From CAVRXQ01 sp963725215 (lineage in GTDB: Bacteria; Actinomycetota; Acidimicrobiia; Acidimicrobiales; Bog-793), in contig CAVRXQ010000007.1 of assembly GCA_963725215.1 (NCBI GenBank), positions 682,001-746,000 on the forward strand: a stretch of 64,000 bases of DNA, written 5' to 3'. Positions 25,941-34,817 of the stretch are shown piece after piece. Made by a program: the position numbers and the translations under genes. Under the pieces are notes generated by a model. It searched no databases and was not told where the DNA came from. It was given only the letters and a program-made list of their open reading frames with translations. How positions within the stretch are numbered: the first letter of the stretch is position 1; each line of letters begins with the position of its first letter.

Positions 25941-27002
25941 ATGACCCCCTTCGTCTCCTTGCACGACCCCGAAGAGCGCTCCTTCGCGAGCGACAACTGC
26001 GCCGGCGCCCACCCGCAAATCCTCGAGGCACTCGTCGCAGCGAACGGCGGACATCAGCCCTCGTACGGCGACGACGTGTACACCGAACGGCTACGTGAGC
26101 TGATCCGTCACCACTTCGGAGAGAACGCGCAGGCGTGCCCGGTGTTCAACGGGACGGGCGCCAATGTCGTCAGCTTGCAGGCGATGACCGATCGCTGGGA
26201 ATCGGTCATCTGCGCGGTGTCCTCGCACCTCAACACCGACGAATGTGCGGCTGCAGAGCGGATGGCGGGGATCAAACTCATCCCGCTCGACGCCCCGGAC
26301 GGAAAGCTCACACCCGAAGCGATCATGGAAGAAGCCTTCGGTTGGGACAATCCGCATCGCGCCGCGCCACGAGTCGTGTCTTTGACCCAGTCGACAGAGC
26401 TCGGTACGTGCTACACGCTGGACGAGCTCGCGACCATCTGCGACGCCGCGCACGAGCGCGGCATGAGGGTCCACATCGATGGTGCCCGGCTCGCGAATGC
26501 CGCCGCGACACTCGGGCTCGAGTTCAAGTCCTTCACGACCGACGTCGGCGTGGACGTCGTGTCCTTCGGGGGCACAAAAAATGGAATCTTGCTGGGCGAA
26601 GTCGTTGTCGTTTTGGACCCAACCGCGGTTCGCGGCGTCGACCACTTGCGCAAGTCCTCGATGCAGCTCTCATCGAAGATGCGCTTCATATCCGCGCAGC
26701 TCGTCGCGCTGTTGGAGGGTGATCTATGGATCGAGAGCGCGCGCCATGCGAACGCGATGGCACAACGCCTTGTCGAGAAAATCTCCGGAGTTGACGGCGT
26801 GTCGATCAGCCGGCCCGTAGAGGCGAACGCGGTGTTCGCCGTCTTGGATCCCTCGGTCACCGAAGTCCTGCAGTCGAAGTTCCATTTCTACGTGTGGGAC
26901 GACGAGACCGGAGAGGTTCGATGGATGACGGCCTTTGATACGACCGAGGAGGACGTCGATGAGTTCGCCGCCGCCGTCGTCGCGGCCGTCGGTTCGGTTT
27001 GA
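25941..27002 (+). CDS. ltaE: Threonine aldolase family PLP enzyme
   Basis: 353 residues of the beta-eliminating lyase/threonine aldolase family, which splits L-threonine to glycine and acetaldehyde. Motifs: SDNCAGAHPQILEAL, YGDDVYTERL, VFNGTGANVVSLQ, HIDGARLANAAATL and the cofactor Lys213 in VSFGGTKNGILLGE. Full length. The ATG follows the group II intron 3' end directly, so the natural upstream promoter or ribosome site may have been displaced; TGACTACCA before the ATG is not a ribosome site. Symbol by family; substrate not proven. Confidence 0.85.
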   Translation: MTPFVSLHDPEERSFASDNCAGAHPQILEALVAANGGHQPSYGDDVYTERLRELIRHHFGENAQACPVFNGTGANVVSLQAMTDRWESVICAVSSHLNTDECAAAERMAGIKLIPLDAPDGKLTPEAIMEEAFGWDNPHRAAPRVVSLTQSTELGTCYTLDELATICDAAHERGMRVHIDGARLANAAATLGLEFKSFTTDVGVDVVSFGGTKNGILLGEVVVVLDPTAVRGVDHLRKSSMQLSSKMRFISAQLVALLEGDLWIESARHANAMAQRLVEKISGVDGVSISRPVEANAVFAVLDPSVTEVLQSKFHFYVWDDETGEVRWMTAFDTTEEDVDEFAAAVVAAVGSV

Positions 27003-27085
27003 GCGGGCGGCCGGGCGCTTCGGATCTGCGAAACTGGTCGAACGGGGCCCAAAGGGTCGGGTCAGCCACAGTGGACGAGGGAGAT

Positions 27086-27304
27086 ATGTCAAGCGAGCAG
27101 TTAGATGACGACGACGAGGACATCCCGGTCATCGAGCACTCCGATCCGCTGATTCCTGAGGACGCGGCTGACGTCGCGTCGAGAGACAGCGAGATCGATT
27201 TCGACGACGAAGTCGAGGACGAAGTCGGCTCGCTCGACGTTGTCGAGGCGATTGAGGCTGACGCCTTGTTGGACGATCCGGAAAAACTCGACGACGAGGA
27301 GTGA
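27086..27304 (+). CDS. Small acidic protein, unknown function
   Basis: 72 residues from ATG 27086, preceded by GAGGGAG only two bases away. Nearly half the residues are Asp or Glu, with DDDDEDIPVIEH near the start and LDDPEKLDDEE at the end; no Cys, and only one aromatic residue. An upstream in-frame start would add about 30 residues without clear character. Not a domain I recognise; such small acidic proteins are often disordered. Confidence 0.6.
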   Translation: MSSEQLDDDDEDIPVIEHSDPLIPEDAADVASRDSEIDFDDEVEDEVGSLDVVEAIEADALLDDPEKLDDEE

Positions 27305-27319
27305 CCTGTCGGCTCCTTG

Positions 27320-28054
27320 TCAGGAGTCGAGCACGAAGGTCACGGTGACGTGAACCGTAACTGACGACGTCCCCGGCGCGACCGGCACCCCGTGTGCCGA
27401 CGAGCTGGCCGCCCGGAAGGTGTTGAACGGTATCGGGGTCGAGGTCTGCTCGATGTTGGAGATGCGCAGGGCGGGGCCGACGGATTCGCCCGCTCCCGTC
27501 GCGAACGACGCGGCGTCGGCGCGGGCGTGACGGACTGCCAGCACACGCGCCTCGGTGGCGAGGTGCGCGCCGTTCGAGATCGAGAACGAGATGCCGTTGA
27601 TCGCGACGTCGTTGCCCACTGCGTTCTCCGCAGCCGCGATGACCCTCCCGGCCCTCGCGATGCCGTGGACCGTCGCGTCGAGGTCGTCCTCAGCGCTGTA
27701 ACCGGTGACCGTGCCGTACTGGTTGTACGTCGCAGAGACGTTGAGGTTTTCGGTGCGGAGATCCGAGCGCCTCACTCCCGATGCGACGAACACCTTTTCC
27801 AGGCGCGCGGTCTTGGCGTCGTTTGCGTTCAACGCCGCAGCCGCGGAGGACGCTTTCGACGTGACGGCAAGCTGGACGCTCAACGTGTCAGGCACGCCGG
27901 TCAACGTCGCGCTCGCGCTGACGACGATTGAGCCGCGCGCCTTTGTCCCGGTGCTCGACGAAGAGAGCGAATACCCGAGCGCGCTCGCTGCCAGCGCGAT
28001 GGCGAGCACACTCGCGACGAGGGCGAAGAGACCAGTAAAAGACGGACGCGCCAT
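27320..28054 (-). CDS. SIMPL/DUF541 secreted protein
   Basis: 244 residues with an N-terminal helix (about 9-30, ALVASVLAIALAASALGY) acting as signal or anchor, then a SIMPL (DUF541) domain: GSIVVSASATLTGVPDTLSVQL, SGVRRSDLRTENLNVSATYN, NAVGNDVAINGISFSISN and RADAASFATGAGESVG. ATG 28054 is preferred over an upstream TTG because AAAGGG lies six bases upstream. Function of SIMPL proteins is largely unknown, often membrane- or envelope-associated. Convergent with the small acidic gene. Confidence 0.85.
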   Translation of the reverse strand: MARPSFTGLFALVASVLAIALAASALGYSLSSSSTGTKARGSIVVSASATLTGVPDTLSVQLAVTSKASSAAAALNANDAKTARLEKVFVASGVRRSDLRTENLNVSATYNQYGTVTGYSAEDDLDATVHGIARAGRVIAAAENAVGNDVAINGISFSISNGAHLATEARVLAVRHARADAASFATGAGESVGPALRISNIEQTSTPIPFNTFRAASSSAHGVPVAPGTSSVTVHVTVTFVLDS

Positions 28055-28152
28055 GGCGAACCCTTTCGTCAACTGCCGAGAAAAATGGTACGGCCCCTTC
28101 CGTGGTCGAACGGGGAACCCACCGGCGAACCTCGAAGCGCGACCATTGGACC

Positions 28153-28575
28153 GTGGACGACGACGACCAGTTATTGCGCGTCAACAGGACGATCCGTATC
28201 CCGCCCGAAGAGCTCGAGTGGCGCTTCAGCGGGAGCGGTGGCCCCGGCGGCCAGCACGCGAACACCGCCAACACCCGCGTCGAGGTCGTTTTCGACGTGA
28301 ACGCGTCGAGGGTGCTCGGGCCACGTCAGCGGGCGCGCATCCTTGAGCGCCTCGGTCCCTCCGTGCGCGTCGTCGTCTCCGACACGCGCTCTCAAGCCCG
28401 TAATCGTGAACTCGCTCTCGACCGGTTGCGATCGCGTCTCACCGACGCGCTGAAGCTGGAGCGTCGACGACGCCCGACGTCGCCGACTCGAGCGTCGAAG
28501 GAGCGTCGACTGGACGACAAGCGCAAACGGGGGCAGGTGAAACGGGCACGTCGTGTTCCGCTCGGAGAAGAGTGA
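28153..28575 (+). CDS. arfB: Peptidyl-tRNA hydrolase ArfB (ribosome rescue)
   Basis: 140 residues from GTG 28153. It is a stand-alone class I release-factor catalytic domain: IRIPPEELEWRFSGSGGPGGQHANTANTRVE has the GGQ loop that hydrolyses peptidyl-tRNA (about residues 31-33). The basic tail (SPTRASKERRLDDKRKRG, then KRARR) inserts into the empty mRNA channel in ArfB. No codon-recognition domain is present. GTG 28102 further upstream is possible but adds non-conserved sequence. Confidence 0.88.
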   Translation: MDDDDQLLRVNRTIRIPPEELEWRFSGSGGPGGQHANTANTRVEVVFDVNASRVLGPRQRARILERLGPSVRVVVSDTRSQARNRELALDRLRSRLTDALKLERRRRPTSPTRASKERRLDDKRKRGQVKRARRVPLGEE

Positions 28576-28684
28576 AGCGACCCTCCTCGAAGCGTGCCTG
28601 CCGATACTGGGCGAGGGTTTCCGGTCCAGGCGATGGTGGCGCGGCTCGCCAGAGTGACCGGGTGCCGTCGCTTTCGTAACCGCG

Positions 28685-28768
28685 GCGCAACCAGGTCGGT
28701 ACTTTCCGACCTGGCCGGTTGCGCAGGTCCAGCCGTGTTCCGGTTCGGTTGTAACGGCTGTGCAACCG
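28685..28768 (+). promoter_or_regulatory. Two hairpins sharing a GCAACC/GGTTGC stem
   Basis: First hairpin: GCGCAACC (28685-28692) plus AGGTCGG (28693-28699), loop TACTTT, then CCGACCT (28706-28712), a GGCC bulge and GGTTGCGC (28717-28724), making 15 pairs. Second: CGGTTG (28746-28751) with CAACCG (28763-28768). They lie between arfB and a lipoprotein gene. They could end arfB transcription, though no T-tract follows, or form an operator or RNA switch for the downstream gene. Confidence 0.5.
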
Positions 28769-28790
28769 AAAGAGGCGTAAAAGAGCCGTG

Positions 28791-29432
28791 ATGGATGTGA
28801 CTCGAAAGCGAACTCGTCGCCGGGCGGGGCCGCGTTTCGTCCGCCGATTTAGCATCCGCCGGTTCCGCCTCGTCGCCACGAGCGGGTCCGCGCTAGTGGC
28901 AGTCGCGCTGCTGTTCGCAGCCTGCGGCGGCACCTCGCCGTCAGGAGTGGCGAGCGTCAAAGAATCGTCGACCTCGAGCACGACACCATCGAGCGCGCCA
29001 GCAGGCAACAGCGGCCCACCACCGTCGCCGGCGCTCGAGAGGGCACAGATCAAGTACAGCGTCTGCATGCGCAAGAACGGCGTGCCGGCCTTCCCGGACC
29101 CGGAGTCGGACGGCGGTTACGGAGGGACCGACCTGAGGAACATCGATCAGAACTCGCATGCGTTCGTGACGGCGACGAAGGACTGCTCATACCTCGCGAA
29201 GGCGGCCGGCATGGCGCCTTGGACGCAGGCGCAATGGACGGCGTACGACGCGATGTTGCTGAAGATCACCGACTGCATGCGGTCGCACGGGATTAGGAAC
29301 TTCCCCGACCCGAAGGGAGGCGAAAAAGGAGGCTGGCAGGTTTCGACGACCCCGATCGACGTGACCTCGTCGCTGTACGCGAAGGCCGCCAAGGCGTGCA
29401 ACGGTCCACCAGGTACCCCAAAGCAGGGTTGA
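28791..29432 (+). CDS. Lipoprotein with duplicated Cys-x-Arg...FPDP motif
   Basis: 213 residues from ATG 28791 (GTG 28788 adjacent). A basic N-terminus and a hydrophobic stretch end in the lipobox LLFAAC, then a Ser/Thr/Pro linker. The mature domain contains two similar units, VCMRKNGVPAFPDPE and DCMRSHGIRNFPDPK, about 70 residues apart, and further Cys residues. This pattern is common in actinobacterial lipoproteins of unknown role. The upstream 200 bases hold two hairpins but no other gene. Confidence 0.75.
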   Translation: MDVTRKRTRRRAGPRFVRRFSIRRFRLVATSGSALVAVALLFAACGGTSPSGVASVKESSTSSTTPSSAPAGNSGPPPSPALERAQIKYSVCMRKNGVPAFPDPESDGGYGGTDLRNIDQNSHAFVTATKDCSYLAKAAGMAPWTQAQWTAYDAMLLKITDCMRSHGIRNFPDPKGGEKGGWQVSTTPIDVTSSLYAKAAKACNGPPGTPKQG

Positions 29433-29556
29433 CCATGACGGAGGCACCGGCAACATCTGGTCGTCGATTGACGCAGAGACCGGGCGTGTTCGGAGGGTTG
29501 CCGGGACACGGGACCGTCAGTAACTGCCAGCGAGTGCTGGCGACGAGAATGGGTCC

Positions 29557-30027
29557 ATGACCGAGTCCGGGCCCGTCCGCACGTATGTGGTGCCGGGATG
29601 GTTCACCCGCAACGTGTTCAACCGTGCGGTAGCTGTGCTCACCCGGGCAGGGATCAGCGTGTGGGGGTCGCGCGTGCTTCGCGTTCGCGGACGCAAGAGC
29701 GGGCAATGGCGGGCAACGCCGGTCAACCTGCTCGACTTTGTCGGTGAGACCTACTTGGTGGCTCCACGCGGAGACACACAGTGGGTACGGAATCTTCGCG
29801 TAGCTCGTGAAGGCGAATTGCAGTTGGGAAGACGCGTTCAAGGATTTCGTGCAACCGAGATCGCAGATGAGGAGAAACTCGACGTCCTGCGCGCCTATCT
29901 GAAGCGATGGAAGTTCGAGGTAGGAGTCTTCTTCGACGGCGTCAGCGCCGATGCCTCCGACGACGAACTTCGTCGCATCGCGCCAGACCACCCTGTATTT
30001 CGACTCGAGCTCACTGACAACGCGTGA
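29557..30027 (+). CDS. Nitroreductase/deazaflavin-dependent oxidoreductase (Ddn-like, F420)
   Basis: 156 residues with the Ddn family pattern: LRVRGRKSGQWRATPVNLL, a hydrophobic strand ETYLVAPRGDTQWVRNLRVA, then FRATEI and HPVFRLEL at the end. Family members bind coenzyme F420 and reduce or oxidise small molecules. The presence of cofC at 51.7-52.3 kb supports F420 being made by this organism. ATG 29557 is the only sensible start. It stands alone, with no operon partner. Confidence 0.82.
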   Translation: MTESGPVRTYVVPGWFTRNVFNRAVAVLTRAGISVWGSRVLRVRGRKSGQWRATPVNLLDFVGETYLVAPRGDTQWVRNLRVAREGELQLGRRVQGFRATEIADEEKLDVLRAYLKRWKFEVGVFFDGVSADASDDELRRIAPDHPVFRLELTDNA

Positions 30028-30085
30028 GTCTGCTTGAGCCGTCCTTTGGCGGCTCGTCTTTGGCACGAGAGACGTAGCGTTCCGC

Positions 30086-30373
30086 ATGGAGTTCAGTCGT
30101 GATCTCAGAGATGGCGTCGCCAAGGGCCGGATCACGGTCTCCATCCGTCTGTGGAAGAAACCGCGTGTCAAGGTCGGGAATCGCTACTCGGTCGGGCAGG
30201 CCGTGATTGAGGTCGACGAGATTGAACTTCTTCCGTTCTCTGGCATATCCGCGGCAGACGTTCGGGCTTCAGGCGAGCGCGATCGCGAATCCCTTCGCCG
30301 CCGAGCTGCCCACGCCGGACCGATCGACGACGGCACTCTCGTTTATCGGGTCGAGTTCCATTCAGTGAGCTGA
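30086..30373 (+). CDS. ASCH-domain protein
   Basis: 95 residues. VKVGNRYSVGQAVIEVDEIELLPF is the core of an ASCH/PUA-like beta barrel, a fold used for RNA binding in translation-related proteins. The N-terminus has DLRDGVAKGRITVSIRLW. Start ATG 30086. Stand-alone short ASCH proteins have few known functions; some cleave or hydrolyse modified nucleosides, but nothing here singles that out. Confidence 0.7.
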   Translation: MEFSRDLRDGVAKGRITVSIRLWKKPRVKVGNRYSVGQAVIEVDEIELLPFSGISAADVRASGERDRESLRRRAAHAGPIDDGTLVYRVEFHSVS

Positions 30374-30460
30374 TCGAGCAGGAGTCCGGCGGATTTGCGC
30401 CGAATGCCAGGCGATAATCCCTCAGGCTGATTTTCTAGTGGCGATGCCGGCCTTGACCCA

Positions 30461-32086
30461 TCAGGGTGCGACGCCATCGTGTAACGAGTCCTCGCGGAAC
30501 ATGGGCCATGCGGGATCCGCCGTTGGCGCAGCGAGTTCGAGCTTGTACGAGACGATCTCACCAGGTCTCTTAAGCTCCGCTGGGCCGCCACAGGCCTCGA
30601 ATACGTTCCAGCTGGACGCTGCCGCCGACTCAACTACGTCCGCGATCGCGACCGAGTTGAAGACGGGACAGCTGAAGTTGATCGATGAGTCCTGGCTGGT
30701 CGCCGTGGTCCCGAAAAGGTATTTGCCTGTTGCTCCGTCGATTGCGTAGAGACCGCTTCGCGAGCCGACGAGGACGTCGTTCCACGTGCCGCCGGAAGTT
30801 AGGGGAAAGAGAATCGGGGACGAAAAGTCTCTCGCGCCCCGGAGCCCGGTCACCCAGAGCTCATGGCCGCTTCCGGACCACGCGCTGATTTCGGAGACGT
30901 TTGATGTCCAACAGCTCGGCAGTGTCGAGTTGCCGCACGACCACGAGGTCTCGACGACCGCTGGCCTGCCGCTGCCGTTGATCACGCCGATCGCGGGCGA
31001 TCCGACTGACGGACCGGGGGTCGTCACGGGCCAACCAGGCACCCGGGCGCCGTCGCTCGCGTAGTACGCGAAGAGCTTGGCTGTGGCCGACGGGAGCGGC
31101 TGCTCGTAGAAACCCGTTCCGACGACGACCGCCGCGCGCCCGGTCGAGTTGATGACGCCGATCGCCGGGCTCGAAAAAATCGTCTGGGCCTCGCAGTGCC
31201 GCCAGACGAGTTGTGGCGTTTTGTCACCGTAGTGGTAGTCGCTGATCCAGCCTCCGCGGCATCCGTCCAGGCCGGAAGCATCGCCGCCGATGAAAATGCT
31301 GTCACCACCAGCCGTCCCCGGGACCTTATAGAGCGCTGGTGAGGACCACACGGTGTCGGCGGTGTTGATCGGGAATCCCGGGAGCAGGCGGCCCGAAGGC
31401 GAGAGCGCGTAGATGCGGTGGTCCCAGGAGCCGAAGACGACGTCTTGCTGCGCGCCACCGCTCAGGCTGCCGATCGCCGGCGTGGAGAACACCCCAACCC
31501 GGGTCCCCGGCGCTGCGCCGACGTGGAAGATCCATTTCACGGACCCGCTGAAAGTGAAAGCCTCGACCTCCCGGGCGCTGTTGGGGACCCACTCCGAGGC
31601 CGAGCCGACGACGATCGACGGAGGGTCGTTCGGACCGTTGAGGAAGGCGATGGCCGGGCTCCCCTCGATCGCCGCGGTCGTTCCGCTCGGCGCGGCCATT
31701 GCCTGAGGCCAACCGGGAAGCTCGCTGCCGGTTCGCGCGTTGAGGACATGCACCATGCCGCTTTCGTCACCGACGGCGAGGATCGTCATCCCGTCGTACG
31801 ACGCCACCGTCGGCGAGCTCTGCGCAATCGCTCCCGGGACGCAGCGAACCCACTCCGCCGCGGGCCACGACACTCCTGGACCAATCGGTGCCGAGCACCC
31901 GAACTGGCGCTCGTGGCCCGCGCCGGCGGTAGGCGTCGCCGCCAACGCTGTCGGGGCGCCGAAAGCGAGAACCGCGGCCGCGAACCGGAACCGGCCCGAA
32001 CGTCCGAGATCCTGTCGCCGTCGGTGAGCGCGCTGCTGCGTCCAACGCAAGGTCGCGGCTATGTCGGCAACCCTACATATCCGCAT
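30461..32086 (-). CDS. Secreted propeller-repeat protein, copy 1 of 3
   Basis: 541 residues from ATG 32086 (TTG 32050 is possible). Signal sequence around FAAAVLAFGAPTALA. The body is built from FG-GAP/PQQ-like blades: PTVASYDGMTILAVGDESG, SPAIAFLNGPNDPPSIVVGS, DVVFGSWDHRIYALSPSG, WSSPALYKV, SPAIGVINSTGRAAVVVGT. Many Cys occur in pairs (for example WRHCEAQ, CGNSTLPSC). Closest to copy 3: both have GGAQQDVVFGSWDHRIYALS, IFIGGDASGLDGC and YEQP. Likely surface-exposed; ligand unknown. The pair at 33.2-36.3 kb is separated from it by tRNA-Leu and clpP. Confidence 0.8.
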   Translation of the reverse strand: MRICRVADIAATLRWTQQRAHRRRQDLGRSGRFRFAAAVLAFGAPTALAATPTAGAGHERQFGCSAPIGPGVSWPAAEWVRCVPGAIAQSSPTVASYDGMTILAVGDESGMVHVLNARTGSELPGWPQAMAAPSGTTAAIEGSPAIAFLNGPNDPPSIVVGSASEWVPNSAREVEAFTFSGSVKWIFHVGAAPGTRVGVFSTPAIGSLSGGAQQDVVFGSWDHRIYALSPSGRLLPGFPINTADTVWSSPALYKVPGTAGGDSIFIGGDASGLDGCRGGWISDYHYGDKTPQLVWRHCEAQTIFSSPAIGVINSTGRAAVVVGTGFYEQPLPSATAKLFAYYASDGARVPGWPVTTPGPSVGSPAIGVINGSGRPAVVETSWSCGNSTLPSCWTSNVSEISAWSGSGHELWVTGLRGARDFSSPILFPLTSGGTWNDVLVGSRSGLYAIDGATGKYLFGTTATSQDSSINFSCPVFNSVAIADVVESAAASSWNVFEACGGPAELKRPGEIVSYKLELAAPTADPAWPMFREDSLHDGVAP

Positions 32087-32369
32087 CGGCAGTATGAAAG
32101 CAACTTCGTGTCGCAGAGATTGTTGGCGTGCTCTTTCCCGCATGCGGCGCGCAAGACTAGGGGACGCTCCGTTTCAGGTTGGATCGCCCAGATTCGCTCG
32201 AATCCACCTGCGCCCAACCAGCACCGCCTGTGAGCTCCCCCGAAGATCGGTGGTTGGCCCTGGCTTCAGTCCTCGTAGTTCTCGCCTTTCCCCGCGCGGC
32301 GGTTTCGTCCCGTTTTCCGGCGCTCGCCCTTGCTCCGTGGTCCACTCGATGGGGTCCAGGGCAAATCGT

Positions 32370-32450
32370 GCGGGCGCAGGGACTCGAACCCTGAACCCCG
32401 AAGGGACCGGGACCTAAACCCGGCGCGTCTGCCAGTTTCGCCACGCCCGC
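32370..32450 (-). tRNA. tRNA-Leu(UAG)
   Basis: The reverse strand folds as a type II tRNA: acceptor GCGGGCG/CGCCCGC, D arm GCG/CGC with AAACTGGCAGA, anticodon stem CCGGG/CCCGG with loop TTTAGGT (anticodon TAG, reading CUA), a long variable arm CCC-TTCG-GGG and T arm with GTTCGAG. The 81 bases exclude CCA, which is not encoded. The long variable arm with this anticodon identifies leucine. It sits between a propeller gene and clpP. Confidence 0.95.
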
Positions 32451-32535
32451 CGACAGAAAGCCTGCCACGAACTCTGTCCGCCGAGGTCGAGGTTGCGAGA
32501 CGGAGACGGGCCGCCCGCGCCAGTAGCCTCGGTCC

Positions 32536-33159
32536 ATGACCGAAATTGCTCCTCGTTCCATCGATCCGGTGCACGCCTCGCTCGCCCTGTCGCCCGACCC
32601 GGCAGCGGACGTCTACCAACGCCTGCTTCGCGAGCGGATCATCTTTCTCGGCACCCAGGTCGATCAGAACTCAGCGAACCAGATCTGCGCTCAGCTTTTG
32701 CTTCTGGAGGCCGAGGACCCGGAGAAGGACATTTCGCTGTACATCAACACGCCAGGGGGTGTGGTCACCGACGGGCTGGCGATCTACGACACGATGCAGT
32801 ACGTCGAGTGCGACGTCTCGACGATCTGCCTCGGCCTCGCGGCTTCGATGGGTCAGTTCCTCTTGTGCGCGGGCGCGCCGGGCAAGCGGTTCTCGCTCCC
32901 GCACGCTCGCATCTTGATGCATCAGCCGAGCGGGCAGATGCAAGGACAAGCGGCGGATATCGCGATCCAAGCCGAACAGATCGTGTACCTGAAGCGGATG
33001 ATGGCCGAGCGCATCGCGTTCCACACCGGCCAGACGGTCGAGCGCATCGAAGCCGACTCGGATCGTGACCGCTGGTTCACCGCCCAAGAAGCGCTCGACT
33101 ACGGCTTCATCGACAAGGTGATCGACCGCTCGGCCGCGAATATCCGGCGCATCCGCTGA
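32536..33159 (+). CDS. clpP: ATP-dependent Clp protease proteolytic subunit
   Basis: Serine peptidase subunit of 207 residues that degrades proteins fed by ClpX or ClpC. Catalytic triad visible: Ser104 in GLAASMGQFLL, His129 in ILMHQPSG and an Asp near residue 174 in EADSDRDRW. YINTPGGVVTDGLAIYDTMQ is the family signature. Here it stands singly, without a second clpP or clpX next to it, between tRNA-Leu and propeller gene copy 2. Confidence 0.94.
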   Translation: MTEIAPRSIDPVHASLALSPDPAADVYQRLLRERIIFLGTQVDQNSANQICAQLLLLEAEDPEKDISLYINTPGGVVTDGLAIYDTMQYVECDVSTICLGLAASMGQFLLCAGAPGKRFSLPHARILMHQPSGQMQGQAADIAIQAEQIVYLKRMMAERIAFHTGQTVERIEADSDRDRWFTAQEALDYGFIDKVIDRSAANIRRIR

Positions 33160-33176
33160 GCTTGAGGTACTAGGCC

Positions 33177-34817
33177 TCAGCGCTTTTGACGCGGGATCGT
33201 CGTCGTCGCGACACCGAGGTGCGCGGGGTCCTGTCGCCACATCGGCCACGGCGGAGGCGTCCCCGGTACCACCGGCAACGGGTAGTCGAACAACCGCCCC
33301 GTCGCCGTCACCTGCTGCGGGCCGCCGGCCGCTTCGAACATCCGCCAGCCAGAGGCGGGTCCGCTTCCCGCGACGTGCGCCACCGCGACCGCGTTGAGGT
33401 CAGAAGCCGTGTTGATCGGGTTGTCCTCGCTCGTGCCGTACAAGAAGGCGCCGTTCTGTCCGTCCAAGGGATACAAGCCGTTCGACGAGCCGACCAACAC
33501 GTCGTTGCCGCCCGATCCGGTGAGGTCGACGAGCACTGGTGAGGCGAAGTCGTTCGGACCAGAGAGCGTCTCGGACCAGATCTGTGTGCCCGATCCGTTC
33601 CACGCGTAGATCATCGACTCACCGCCGTTCGAGGTGCACGACAAGCACCACGAGGTGTCGACGACCGACGGCGTCGTCTGGCCAGAAAGGGTCCCGATCG
33701 CCGGTGAGCCGAAGCTCGGGCCGGCGGTCTTCACCGGCCATCCCGGCACCCTCCTCCCCGACGCCGCGTAGTACGCATACAAGCGGTCGGTCCCCGGCTT
33801 GTAGGGAGGCGTCCACCCGAACCCTGTTCCGACTACGACTGCGGGCGCGCCGGACGAATTGATCACCCCGACGGCTGGAGACGACCAGATCGTCTGCTGT
33901 TCGCAGCGCATCCACATCCGCCGCGGACCGTGCCGAGTGATCGTGAAGTCGTAGACGAAGCCGCCGAAGCAGTGGTGGTAACCAGACGCGTCACCGCCGA
34001 TGAAGATGTCGTCCGCGTGCGGCTTGCCGCGCACGTGGAAAAGCGCCGGCGAGGACCAGATCGTGTCTTGGGTGTCGATCGGGAAACCCGGTACAAGCTT
34101 TCCTTGCCCGTTCAGCGCGTACAGCCGGTGGTCATAGGAGCCGAAGACGATGTCGAGCGCGCCGTCACCGGTGAGATCACCCACCGCCGGCGTCGAGAAG
34201 ACGGAATTGCGGTAGCGGCTGCCGGCGGTGCCGGGCCACTCGGTGAAGGTCGCGCGCGTGAGGAACTTGAAGCGCACCGATCCGTTTGCGTTGAACGCGA
34301 TGATCCCGCCTTCTTGGTCCGCGATGTAGGTCGATCCGGCTCCCACGATGATCGACGGTGGCTTTCGCGGCCCGTCGAGGTACGCGACCGTCGGCGAGGA
34401 CTCGACGGCGGTCGGAACGCCGGGCGCAACGTCGATCGGTTGCGGCCAACCGGGGAGGTTCGCGCCGTTGAGCGCGTTCACGACGTAGAGATATCCGCTC
34501 TCGCTTCCGAAGATCACCGCGGTGACGCCATCGATCGTCGCGACGGTGGGCGAACTCAAAGCGATCGGGCCAACGGTGTCGGTCCATGTCGGCGCGGGGA
34601 ACGAAGGTGCCGACGACGCCGACGAAGTCTCGGCCGACGCCGACGTTGCGACGAGCGCGCTCGCCGCGCAGACGAAGAGCGCGCCGACTCTCGAGAGCGC
34701 GCGCAGGTGAGACGCGCCCCGTGGCGCGCGGATCAGCTCTGCCCGGAGTGGGGAAGCCCGAAACGCGTCGTGATCGCGACGCCGAGATGCTCGGCGTTCT
34801 GATGGAACATCGGCCAC
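33177..34817 (-). CDS. Secreted propeller-repeat protein, copy 2 of 3
   Basis: About 515-546 residues depending on the start. A signal sequence VGALFVCAASALVATSASA precedes the mature part. Blades: SPTVATIDGVTAVIFGSESG, SPTVAYLDGPRKPPSIIVGA, DIVFGSYDHRLYALNGQG, WSSPAVGVINSSGAPAVVVG. No ATG, GTG or TTG lies between the copy 3 stop and the signal sequence; the nearest is GTG 34817, inside copy 3 (85-base overlap). CTG at 34736 or 34706 would fit better biologically. It is more diverged from copies 1 and 3 than they are from each other. Confidence 0.75.
   Translation of the reverse strand: MADVPSERRASRRRDHDAFRASPLRAELIRAPRGASHLRALSRVGALFVCAASALVATSASAETSSASSAPSFPAPTWTDTVGPIALSSPTVATIDGVTAVIFGSESGYLYVVNALNGANLPGWPQPIDVAPGVPTAVESSPTVAYLDGPRKPPSIIVGAGSTYIADQEGGIIAFNANGSVRFKFLTRATFTEWPGTAGSRYRNSVFSTPAVGDLTGDGALDIVFGSYDHRLYALNGQGKLVPGFPIDTQDTIWSSPALFHVRGKPHADDIFIGGDASGYHHCFGGFVYDFTITRHGPRRMWMRCEQQTIWSSPAVGVINSSGAPAVVVGTGFGWTPPYKPGTDRLYAYYAASGRRVPGWPVKTAGPSFGSPAIGTLSGQTTPSVVDTSWCLSCTSNGGESMIYAWNGSGTQIWSETLSGPNDFASPVLVDLTGSGGNDVLVGSSNGLYPLDGQNGAFLYGTSEDNPINTASDLNAVAVAHVAGSGPASGWRMFEAAGGPQQVTATGRLFDYPLPVVPGTPPPWPMWRQDPAHLGVATTTIPRQKR

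Noticed and set aside
28439..29074. Minus-strand frame of 211 residues over arfB and a lipoprotein gene
   Set aside because: Lies opposite two well-supported genes and contains no recognisable domain.
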